Below, one piece after another: positions 1 to 9,800 of a stretch of DNA of 64,000 nt. The DNA is from Helopsaltes ochotensis. Its lineage: Eukaryota > Chordata > Aves > Passeriformes > Locustellidae. The stretch spans positions 217,070 through 281,069 of the forward strand of contig VXBM01000759.1 of assembly GCA_013400155.1 (NCBI GenBank), given 5' to 3'. Every line of letters starts with the position of its first letter. The first letter of the stretch is position 1. Under the pieces are notes generated by a model. That model was given only the letters and a program-made list of their open reading frames with translations, did not search any database and had not been told where the DNA came from. A program made the position numbers and the translations under genes.

Positions 1-700
1 TATTATGTCTCTGTATTTTTCCCATCTACAGTCCCCTATTCATTAACACATGCTGAGTGCCAGTGTTAATTGCTTTCTCATCCCATGCCTGTGAGGTAGG
101 AGAGGTCATCACAGGCTGCATGGTGGTCTACAGCTCTTGTCTGGGTTTCTAACAGGACTCTTTTTGGATTTCAGGAATGTACATTTCCCAGAGACTGTTA
201 TCTTCTTGTGAAGGCTTGCAAGTTGTGTAGGTCAGAGAAGTGGAGGAGTTTCGTCAGTTGGGTAATTAATTTCTGGTTTTAGGATTAAACTTTTTTCTTG
301 ATGCTCTAATATTTACATGTATTAAGTATCTGAAAATGTCTTGGATCAATACAAGCTTCTTACCAGCATTGCATGTTAATTTGCAGTGTTGTATCTGCAC
401 CTTCACCATCTATGAATCTATTATTTTTACTTTTCATCTTGTCTTTTGTAGCTTGAGATGTAAATTTTTCCCCTTGTTGACAACCTGATCCTACTACTGA
501 ATGGCTTTATGAGGATAGTGGTTCAACTTCACAGTTGAACTTCTGATTTCAAAGGCACAGAGTTATTAGAGATCATATTCACTGGCTATTTTTCTTCAAG
601 CTATATTTATAAAAACCTTGTAGAAACATTCAGCTAAAGGTATAGGACTTGGGGGTTTTTTAAGTTTCATGGTATAAACAAGAAAAAGAAAAGAGGAAAA
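1..700. other. Unique AT-rich sequence, no gene seen
   Basis: I see no open frame of note, no splice-flanked exon pattern and no repeat I recognise. The stretch leads into an AT-rich simple repeat at 701. Confidence 0.6.
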
Positions 701-759
701 ATATTATATTATATTATATTAAAATATTGTATTATATATAATATAAAATATTATATTAA
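701..759. repeat. AT-only low-complexity tract (ATATT-like units)
   Basis: About 60 bases almost wholly of A and T, starting as repeated ATATT units and decaying into TATATAAT variants. It is a simple repeat and is likely length-polymorphic. No function is visible. Confidence 0.85.
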
Positions 760-1185
760 AGTTGAACTGAAACAGTGTTTGGGTGACTGTTGAAATTACT
801 GAAATACTTCTTTATGTCACCAAATTTTCTAATTTTACTGAATTATTTAACTTAGGTTGGTTTCTTTTAATATTTCATAATACAAGCTGAAAAGTTTCAT
901 TAGAAAAACAGCTGTGGGAAACATTACAGCAGTTCCAGATATAAATGCTTCACATCAAAATAGTTCTGCATTGACAGTTTTTTCCCTCCTCGAGTCTTCT
1001 TTGCTCAAAAACTTTCACCAAATTAACTCAAACCAAAATCAGACTCACTGATATTCCCTTTTTCATATGTTTACTAATGATTTTTTTATAAATCATCTCT
1101 GAAATATATGTAGCACCTCTGATATAGATAAAGCATTCCTCTAACAAGCATCTTGGTACAGAAAAGTCTTCCTTTTGCATTAACC

Positions 1186-1274
1186 GTTTGGTTTGGTTTG
1201 GTTTGGTTTGGTTTGGTTTGGTTTGGTTTGGTTTGGTTTGGTTTAGTTTGGTTTGGTTTGGTTTGGTTTGGTTT
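1186..1274. repeat. (TTTGG)n pentanucleotide microsatellite
   Basis: About 18 consecutive copies of a GTTTG/TTTGG pentamer spanning 89 bases, with a single G-to-A interruption near 1245. Read on the minus strand it gives an open frame repeating Lys-Pro-Asn-Gln-Thr. That arises from the pentamer translated in all three codon phases and is not evidence for a protein. The low number of interruptions suggests a young, length-variable array. Confidence 0.97.
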
Positions 1275-1379
1275 TAAATCTGCTACTATTAATTCCTGGT
1301 AGGTGTTAGAAACCTTTCTTTCAGAGCTGAAATCTTGCACTGAGCCCATGATGATGCCCCCCCACAAAGTATTCAGTGT

Positions 1380-1434
1380 ACTGCTTTTTGTGAGTAGCAC
1401 TGCCTTTTGTGAGTAGCAGTGCTTTTTGTGTGTA
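1380..1434. repeat. 19-bp minisatellite, about 2.9 copies
   Basis: Three head-to-tail units of 19 bases (core ACTGCTTTTTGTGAGTAGC) at 1380-1398, 1399-1417 and 1418-1434. The second has one T-to-C change; the third has lost the end of the unit and carries changes near its start and end. It lies about 100 bp from the TTTGG array. Confidence 0.9.
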
Positions 1435-4379
1435 TTTCCCAGAGTGCTAATCAAAACAAATGGAAATACTACACAAAACCACTGCCACTAAGGAACAGAA
1501 AAATCTGCTCCTACATCTTTCCTGTCCTGCACAGGAGCGAAGTTCTGTTTTAAAGGTAACTCGCTTCCAGTGACCAGGCATCTCTCCATCACCACCTCCC
1601 TGCTGTCACTGGGGCATTGTCAGGCATGTTTTGAACACTAGTTCTATTCCTTCTGATGTTCTTTTTCAAAGGGAATACTTGTTTCTAGGCATTTTATTTT
1701 ATTTACTCAGTCTTAACTCTCTTCTTTTTAATGCTTATTGGTCCATGCTTGCTTTACTTTCTTCTTTCAAAAAAGAACACCCTCTTTTTGATCTTCTGGG
1801 GGTTTTTTTCAGTCAGATATTCATATCTCAATTGGAATGGACATCCCTATGTGGTTAAATATTCGTGGTTCACTCTTTTTGCAATCTACTGACAACAAAG
1901 CAGTTAAGTAAATATTTCTGGAGGCTATAAGATTCCTTTAAACAGGAGAAGAGTTCTTTCTTCTTTATAAAAATAAAGAAGGAACCAGAAAATCCAAGGA
2001 GAAAGAGGGAAAATATTTTCTTTCTTGCTAAGCCTGAATATATATGTATGTATATATTTATGAGTATGTATTATATACATACACATATATATGTGACACT
2101 TTTCAAGGATTTCTGTGCTCCTGGAAGAGCATCTTACAAAAAGTTTTCAAAGTCTGTGTCCTTTCAGGACATACTGAATTCTCCCTTATGAAGGACAAAC
2201 TAACAATGTGTTGAGATGCAAACTCAGTCACCAAGCTCTCATTTCCATATCTGGCAGTGACAATACCTTATTTTCCTTTCTCTGATACACTGATAAACAG
2301 TCAAGATAAAGAGAATTATATTCTGAAGAGTCATTCCCTGACAAAACTCACAGTGTTTTGGATCCCAAACCACTCCCTACTTAAATCGTTTCTCCCCTTT
2401 TAATTTAGCTATATCCTCAAGCCCTGAAAATTTAATTAAAATAGCTTAGTACTCTGAAATTTCACTGGTTTTCCTGTACCACTAAATGGTTTCTGGATGT
2501 TTAAAGAAATGCTGTTCTGCTTTACCACGTGTAGTGATATTAATGGGAAACTATTAATAAAATGTTTATTGAAAATCAGCCTCATTTTTTCTTTGTTGTT
2601 AATGTTAACGTTAATACCTTTATCTCTAGACCTCATAGAAAAATACAGTATAATATGGCACCACTAGCAGCCGGGATTCAACTTAATACCACTTGAGGGC
2701 AGTTCCAGCCTCTCCCTCTAAAATATGGCTAAACCTCCAGAACCACAAGGTCAGACTTGCTGGTGTGTGCCCCTCTGGCCACCTTCTTCATCTCCTTTTC
2801 CAAAGACTGGCCCCGTGGGCAAGGACAGTTTCATGTGTTTGCACCCTACTTCCCTCATTCCACCTCATTTTCTCATTTCCTGCATTTTGGCTGCCTTTTT
2901 TCCTTCAGCAGCTTTCTTCACCTTCCAACAGCTCTGTCACTTCTTGTAAGGAAAAGTAGAGACATGCAGATGTAAAATGATGACATTTGCTAGGTTACAT
3001 GTGAACATCTGGAGAAGGCAGTGTTTGTGCAACATCATCTGGACAGAGTCCAACAGAATAAAGTTACCAATTTGCCACCCTGTGTCCTGCAGCAGGGCAA
3101 TCTTTACAGACCCACAACTCCTCTTTTTGTCACTCCCTTTGTTTTTCCCCTGAGTACCAGTTGTGATGTTTGACAGCATTGCAGGGCCAGGTGTCTCCCC
3201 AGGATCCTGCTGGGTATGTGGGGCACCATGGTCAGGCTCCTGGGAGGAGGAGTCCTGCAATACTCACCTGGCACGAGATAAATGGGGATAAATGTCAGTC
3301 TCTAAAGAGCAGGTTCAGTTTAGGATCACAAGCAGAGGTTTGAGAGGAGAAGAATATCACACTCAAAACCATTTTTAAACGTTTTTATCTTTTTTACCCC
3401 CACTGGTTAGCTTGTTCTGCCACTCAGGAACTCGGTAGAACTCAGCCATTCAATGAATGCCAGGCAAGAGCCACATGTCAACCCAGAGCTTTGTAGTCCA
3501 CTGAAAATCTCCTTTTAGGAGCATGTGTTTCCCTGAACACAAGGGGAACTTTTGTTCCCCTGAATTGAAGCTATCTGTTCCAAACCACACCTTGGACCCT
3601 TCTGGCTGCAAGAAAAATCCTTCAGAAAAAGTACGAATGCCAGACAAGGTGCCACACTCCACAAAGATGCTAAAACAGTAACTTCAGGCCTCGGGAGCTG
3701 TCCTGTAAATTTCATGGAACATTAGCCCAAAACTTTTATTCAGATTACAATACCTATCTTGATGAAAAAGGGAAATTCAGTGAGAGAGAAAAACTAACAA
3801 AACAAAAGAAATTCAATGAGTTGCTCCTCCAAGCTGATCACACATCTTCATAGGTAAGCCTCTGAAAGCTGTGGTTACTATAGCTGGTCTTTCTGAAATC
3901 AGCAAAACACACTCCTGCAGACACATCCATGTGCAATCTTCTATTTTCTGCTGTATACTGCACCTTTTTGCGGGGTTGTGAGACAAACATGAAAAAATAT
4001 TATGTAATGAGTAAAAAACTATTCCCAAATAATTCCCCGTCATCCATGAATTTGTTTGGACATTTTCAGCAGTGAAAGAAGCTACACCTTGCTCTGCCAG
4101 TTCAAAAAGTCTAGAGCTGTCAAGGTAATGGAATATGAGTATTAGCATATAGGACATTTGATTTATCACCCCTAAAACACTGTTGGTATTCCTAAATGGA
4201 GTGTTCATAAGATTGAAATACAGGATTTTGACATGGTTACTTTCTCACATATCTTTCTGCCTTTCTGGAGATGGAAGTATCACCAGACTTAATCTACATT
4301 TGTTCAAAAGGAAATAATTTATTCTTTTCAGAAAAATCAGAGAAAAGAAAATCTGAAGAAATATTAAAGTTGTAAAAGG
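1435..4379. other. Unique sequence, no gene seen
   Basis: Several short open frames occur on both strands (for example around 2693-2975 and 3813-4208), but they overlap each other in different frames, start at arbitrary ATGs and show no recognisable domain. A TA/TATG-rich low-complexity patch lies at about 2036-2093. I recognise no interspersed repeat here. Confidence 0.55.
2036..2093. repeat. TA/TATG-rich low-complexity tract
   Basis: Alternating purine-pyrimidine tract built of TATATG, TATG and TACA units, interrupted in the middle. It is a degenerate dinucleotide/tetranucleotide microsatellite. Confidence 0.8.
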
Positions 4380-4660
4380 GTTTGATCAACTGGAATGAGA
4401 TAAGCTCTTCAGTCTGATGAAAAGTCTGGAGAAACAAGAGACAGTCTAAAAACTAGGAAATTAAGAGTGAAAGGGGAATTCAGGCACAGCTATTTCAATC
4501 AAAAAGTAATAAGTATGTGGAATAAATTATTGCTAGGTGAAACTACTGAAGCAAATAACAGGAATGAATTTAAAAGGCAGCTAGACATCTTTATGGAGAA
4601 AGCAAAACTTCACATTTTTCCTACTTATGTTCTTTGGGTTAGATCCAGGACTTAGTGTCT
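4380..4660 (+). mobile_element. Old LINE 3'-part remnant (CR1/L3-like RT C-terminus)
   Basis: The open frame at 4467-4655 contains a segment of the form F-R-H-S-Y-F-N-Q-K-V-I-S-M-W-N-K-L followed about 20 residues later by E-F-K-R-Q-L-D-I-F-M. This matches the layout of the conserved C-terminal tail of CR1/L2/L3 reverse transcriptases (YFxxRVVxxWNxLP, then a gap, then FKxxLDxF). The flanking bases share the same A-rich, gapped similarity. No intact ORF, catalytic RT domain or 3' terminal repeat is present, so this is a decayed and truncated copy. The exact family is not certain; the call comes from pattern memory, not an alignment. Confidence 0.55.
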
Positions 4661-6084
4661 AAAAAAAGGACCTAGGAGGACCTGAACTACTTAAATCCAG
4701 AAATACATCCAAAAAATCCCAACTAGCAAATGCTAGAAACACCTGGGTAACATAGTGCCAAACATGTGGAGACCTAGAACAGGGTCTCCCTGTCCCCTAG
4801 GGCTGTGTCAGTCCATCCCAGAGCATGGTGCTGGCTCCCACCCCAGTCCAGATTTGAGCCAGTGTTCCCCAGGGGCCTGATGCAAAGCCTGGTTTTCCAG
4901 CATGCCAAATGCAAGGCAGGGCACCAGGTCCCACACAAAATACAGCAGCAGCTGGCACTTGACTTGAAAATTATGAGAGGTGTAGTGCTAATCTCTGTTA
5001 TTTTTGATATAGTGCTTTGATAATAACATTATGGGATGAATGTAGAGGACCCTGATGCTTTTTTATTTTGGATGGGACTGAAATCTGAATGTCCTGAATG
5101 TAAGAGGAAAGGGTGAATCCCTTTCCTCCAGGGAGCGAAGAGCATACAAAAGAGCATTTCAGACTCACTCAATCAGAGAAAAACTAAGAAGTTGCATGAG
5201 TACATCCTAGTAGATGGGCAGACGAGGAAAATTCCTATACAGTGGTTGCTCTTTCTCAGGATTGTTGCTATTTTTTGTATCATACCATCTGGTTTCATTA
5301 TTTTTATTAGTCTGGGATATTTCTACCCTGGCTGATAAAAATATTCTTATCACACAAGTTTTCAAAAAAGCTCATTTCATTACCTCCTGAGCAGCTTCAA
5401 GCTGCCAGTGGAGGACATCACATGGAGACTGTGAGGTGGCTGTGGCTCTCTATCTGGAAGATATGAGTGAACTGGGCAACGTAAGCCTCAGAACATAAAT
5501 ACATGTTGGGCTCTGACTAACATTCACAAGAACCAAAAAGAGACTGTGGAATTGATTTCAGAAACTTTTAGAACATTTCAAGCTGTCTGCAAGATGTCCT
5601 CTTCGGTCCCCCCTACTCCCCACCCACTTAAATTGCAATCATATGTTATCAGAATGACTGCACACAGGCTATGACAAAAAAGCCATCTTGTCTTTCATTG
5701 AGGCTGAGTCACCCACCACTCAGCTGTTGGGACAGATTCTCATCTGGGTGCTGGGATTGCATACTCTGTGCCTCTGAAGCAGAGCTGGAGGCAAAGAGGC
5801 AGACAGAGGGGGGTAGGAGAGGCTGTGTGCAGCTCTGCAAGGCTGCCCAGGCAGGATAGGGGATCCCAGGGATACCCTCCTGACAGGGAGAGAGCACCCC
5901 AGGGAGGCAGCACCCCATTCCTGACTTCCTGTGACTCAAATTACACTCTGTAATCTCTGCAAGGCCACAAGTGGAAAGTGAAGTGTGCAACTGGAGCTGT
6001 TTTTCAATGAGGCCCAGGTGATGAGGGAGTTAAACCTCTCTAAGGTTTAAATTGATTTACACACCACTTGCCTTAGTGCTGGGG
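4661..6084. other. Unique sequence, no gene seen
   Basis: Contains a relatively GC-rich patch at about 5700-5930 with overlapping open frames on both strands and no recognisable protein. Nothing resembles an exon with splice sites and a consistent reading frame. No interspersed repeat is recognised. Confidence 0.5.
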
Positions 6085-6127
<43 letters not shown>

Positions 6128-6128
6128 N

Positions 6129-6164
<36 letters not shown>
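6085..6164. repeat. 80-base poly-A run with one N
   Basis: An essentially pure A homopolymer from 6085 to 6164, broken only by an N at 6128. The upstream 100 bases hold no AATAAA at the usual distance, and I see no processed-pseudogene body, so it is not clearly a retrotransposed tail. The N and the extreme purity suggest a join or uncalled base within a collapsed or expanded homopolymer. On the minus strand it yields a meaningless poly-Phe frame. Confidence 0.95.
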
Positions 6165-6165
<1 letters not shown>

Positions 6166-6747
6166 CACCTTGGCAAGATTTGTACTGATAAGAAAATACC
6201 CTGTTAAATTAGTACTGATAAGTGCTCTGCACTGATTTTCTGAATTAACTCTGCATGACCCAAAAAAAGCAGTGCTCAGTGATGTAATTATATTGTGTTT
6301 GGATCTCCCTAATAAGATTTTCTCCTCCACATCTAGTTCAGAGGTCAAGTGAATACTGTTAATGCTGTGGAAAACAAGGCAGAGGCAGTGTTGGGCTAGG
6401 GCTGGCACCTGGCGAGAAGGGTCATCATCTGTAGGTAGGTCTGGGGATGGCTGGACCAAAGAAAAAGGCAAAGGCTGTTGAGAAACAGACACTCATCTAG
6501 TAAAGCAGGTGGACAAGCATTCCTGCCAAACTGCAAAACACAGCAGGCTGCTATTTTTAAAGAACAGAAGGTAGTTATAATTTGGAGGAAAGATGAGAAA
6601 TTACTTCTGAAAAACCCAACTTCCTTTTTGTTTCTTTTAAAGAATTTGTAATCCTTCTATATCTGAATTTCTCTTACAGAATGGTGAGTGATTGCTTGTA
6701 TGAAGATCGTGGCTTACGTAAAGAATGCAGAAGCAAAAATCTGCTCA
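6165..6747. other. Unique sequence between poly-A run and SINE
   Basis: Just downstream of the poly-A run the short motif GTACTGATAAG occurs twice, about 30 bases apart (near 6180 and 6211). Otherwise nothing is recognised. Confidence 0.45.
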
Positions 6748-6893
6748 TATCTAATCCTGGCTCTGAAACTGATACAAGCTTTGACCTTGAGCACATCACT
6801 TAACCTCAAAGGAACAACTTGAGGATTCATTGGCTGGTCCTTGAGGAGTGCTTTGAAGATGAAAAGGGCTTTAGAAGTGGCAAATATTATGTG
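6748..6893 (+). mobile_element. Ancient MIR/CORE-SINE-like element
   Basis: The 5' half carries the MIR core signature: a TAATCCTGGCTCTG block, then a degraded GACCTTGAGCACATCACTTAACCTC, corresponding to the usual GACCTTGGGCAAGTCACTTAACCTC. The 3' half has GAGGAGTGCTTTGAAGATG, then AAAAGGGCTTT and AAGTGGCAAATATTAT, matching the conserved tail of MIR/CORE-type SINEs. The middle is diverged. No tRNA-derived head is obvious. This is an old tRNA-derived SINE shared across amniotes. A 169-codon open frame at 6819-7328 begins inside it and is taken as fortuitous. Confidence 0.68.
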
Positions 6894-9562
6894 TTCTGGG
6901 ACCTGGAAATTTTCAATGTTTGTATATATAATCATTTACAGAGGATTTTCTACATAAAAGAAACCATAGATTTTGCTGAGAATTGCTGGAGTGAAGATAA
7001 CCGCCTTTTCCAGCTGAGAGGATTTTTCATCGTGGTCTTCCTCTTCGTTTCCATAAAGCCTTTACAACATGAGTCAGGGATGACTGTTTCACTTGTTTCA
7101 AAGGGAGCAGTTGCATTTGTTACTTGTTGGAGCAGTTGTTGGTCAATGAGTGCAAGGGTGAGGGAGAAGATTTACAGGGAATATGCTCCTGAGCTACACA
7201 GCGTAGGCTTGTCCCCAGCCAGGAGGTTAGATAGGCTGTGTGAGGTGTATTCCACAGAGACCCCATGCAAGAGGAATGCCAATCAGCACTCACCAAAGCT
7301 ACAGTGCCCTGCTGACAGCAGATATTAAAGTAAGCAAGAGCATGGAAGCATTGACTGTAAGGAGGTGGTTGACTCCATAGGCTTCAAAGGAAGATTATGC
7401 ATTAGCATCATATTAAGATTTCTCCTTTGAATCAGTTTTCAAAGAAGGCAACTGCAGAGAGCTAGTCTCTGCTGTATAAAACAGATTTGTATAAATGTAT
7501 GAACAGGTTTAGGTGGCATGATATCTTCAACAAAATGGGACTCAACTCTAATTCAGGAGGTGTCTCACCTTCGTCGTTCAAGTGCCTTTCCCTATATCAT
7601 TCAAGTTTGTGATAGTGCTATTGAAAGCAGCAGCACTAAGTTCGTGTGCTGATAAAAGAGAAGGATTGTCACAAAAGGGTAATTATTTAGGGGTATCCTC
7701 TTTCAGCAATGTGCTGGGCAAGAATGTGGTATCACTCTCCTTGCTGAGCCTGCCTCCCAGTGACAAGTAAGATTGCAATGCTCTCAGAGACAGAACTTCC
7801 TTGTGCAGCTTTTAAAGACCTATCAAAGGCAAATCTGCTTCTGGACCATGTACTCCTAATGAATTTATATTATTGTTCATACACCATGCATGGTATCTAC
7901 AGGCTATGAGTGCCCAATGGACTTGATCTTGTTGCTTCCATATAAATCAATTTCAGGCATGTTTCCCTCTTAATCTGTGTGAAATTGGGTGGCTCAAATC
8001 CTATATTCTCCACTTAATCAAATTGCTCATTGAAATCAATGGAGATTCTGACTGAGTAAGGACCATCTTGTTTGTCCGATGGCCTCTGCAACTGTCATGT
8101 GTCTTTGTATACATGAAAAAAAGAAGGCAGAGTGTAAAGAAATTAAAATTACACAAGGACACTCAAGCATACAAGGAACAAAAATAAATGAAACTGTATA
8201 TTCAAAAGGTGAGGACACTGAACATTGCCTCTCAATGAGGCTTTTTTGCTTGTCTGACAATAGTTGATTTGCTATGAGTTCAAGAAACAGGGGGAAGAAA
8301 AGTGAGAATATTTTACATACCAGAATAAAATGCTCTCTTGAACATGTAAGGGTTTTGTTTCTCACACAGGTGTGAGCCCCTCTGCCTCCAGGTATCCCGC
8401 TCAGAAGTAGGCCATCAGGAGCTTCCAGTAAACAGTTATCTGGGGATCACAATGGAAATGCAAAGCTGCAGTTAGGACAAGTAGTCATGTTTGTATTTGA
8501 ATCTTAAGAAAACCTGAATTGATGGACAAAATGGAAACACTCTAGAAACTCCTAATGAGGTTCTTCTGTTCTCTCTCATCTCACAGTATTTTCTCACTGA
8601 CCACCACCAGGAAAAACATCCCAACAAAGTCATCTTTTTCTGCCCCCCATATTGTCTGGAAGACTTGTTTGTTTCCCATTGGGCACAATTACTAGCACTA
8701 GGATAAGTGTTTGAGCTCCATACATCCCTGTTCTCATCCCCACTCCCCAGTTATCCAACAGGTTGTGAAGTGTTCTGCTGAGGAATGCTCTCAAGCAGGT
8801 ACCTGCTCTTCATTTGGGCAGCTCCCAGTGCCATGGGACTCTCAGCCTCTCCAAGGAATAATACAACTTACAGAAAGAAAAGTACAGAGATCCATAACAG
8901 AGTGAGGTTATCTCAACTTACCTCATCACAAATGGGAACTTGTAGGAGAATCATATTGTGCACAGCAGGATCTGTGAGTAATCCAGCATCTGGCACAAGC
9001 AAACAGTAATACCTGATCAGATTGGAGAGAGAATTGAAGCATGAGAACATTTAATTATCTACACTATCTTTAGAACATCCAAAGTATTTTTGTACATCCT
9101 ATTACCTCTGTAGCAGAGACTTCATTTTTCCATGTAAAATATTTTAATTATGTAAAAAGCTCAATTACAACTTTAATTTCCATTCTAGAAAATAAATACA
9201 CCATGCAAATCACTGACTTGCTCTTAATTTCCCTAACAATCCTCTAAAACTTTTCAATAGATGCTCTCAGTTCTCTTCCCATTAACAATGTCTGTGGGGA
9301 TCTTCAACACCAGAATTACTATTACTGCTCACTGCAGCTTTATTTAAAGGAGAAAAACCTAGGTCCTCTGCCAGACCTTCACTCAGCTTCTCCCTTGAAT
9401 ATCTTTCCTGCAGACATCCTGGAGGACAGCCAGACTGCTGGTTGGAAAGGTCTATGTTATAGGAACTGATTTTGGCAGTCAAAAACTGGATATATCATAG
9501 TGAAATTTGTATTAGAGCATATCCAATATAAAAGGAAAGCACCCGCTCTAGACAAAAGTGGG
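6894..9562. other. Unique sequence, no gene seen
   Basis: Open frames such as 6819-7328 (+), 8036-8365 (-) and 8711-9009 (+) show no known domain, and some overlap in conflicting frames. A CATTGAAATCAATGG motif at 8028-8042 resembles a hallmark of old amniote interspersed repeats, but its flanks are too diverged to define an element. Confidence 0.5.
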
Positions 9563-9596
9563 ATCATATGAAGCAATCAAGATTGCTTCATATGAT
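9563..9596. repeat. Perfect 16-bp inverted repeat (hairpin) with direct-repeat flanks
   Basis: ATCATATGAAGCAATC (9563-9578) and its exact reverse complement (9581-9596) are separated only by AA. The palindrome is flanked by a 9-base direct repeat AAGTGGGAT (9556-9564 and 9599-9607), the first copy overlapping the left arm by two bases. The loop is too short for a microRNA precursor. Origin by replication template switching, or as a small palindromic insertion with target duplication, would fit; neither is proven. Confidence 0.92.
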
Positions 9597-9624
9597 TCAA
9601 GTGGGATAACCAAATTGGCTTTAT

Positions 9625-9800
9625 AGAGGCAAGGAAGTGAATGGGGAAAGGAGAGGGTCAGAAAAGTAGAGGGCTGGGGGAGAACATGATGGGTTTGAGG
9701 CAGAGGGAGGGAGGATGGGGCAGCAGGGGCTCAGGGAATGGAGATGAATGCAGCAGGAAGAAGATCCAAGAGGGCTCCCAGGGGCTTGGGGGTGTGAAAA
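9625..9800 (+). repeat. G/A-rich purine tract with G-quadruplex motif
   Basis: The plus strand is strongly purine-biased over about 170 bases. Within it, 9705-9729 reads as four G-runs (GGG, GGG, GGGG, GGGG) with loops of 1, 5 and 5 bases, which fits the standard G3+N1-7 quadruplex rule. Open frames on the minus strand here are Ser/Pro-rich because of the composition and are not supported as genes. Confidence 0.75.

Noticed and set aside
1086..1454. Minus-strand open frame with repeated KPNQT
   Set aside because: It is the translation of the TTTGG pentamer array; the rest of the frame has no recognisable domain.
6073..6492. Minus-strand open frame with a poly-Phe run
   Set aside because: Produced by the 80-base poly-A run.
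6819..7328. 169-codon plus-strand open frame
   Set aside because: It begins inside a MIR-like SINE and shows no recognisable domain or exon signals.
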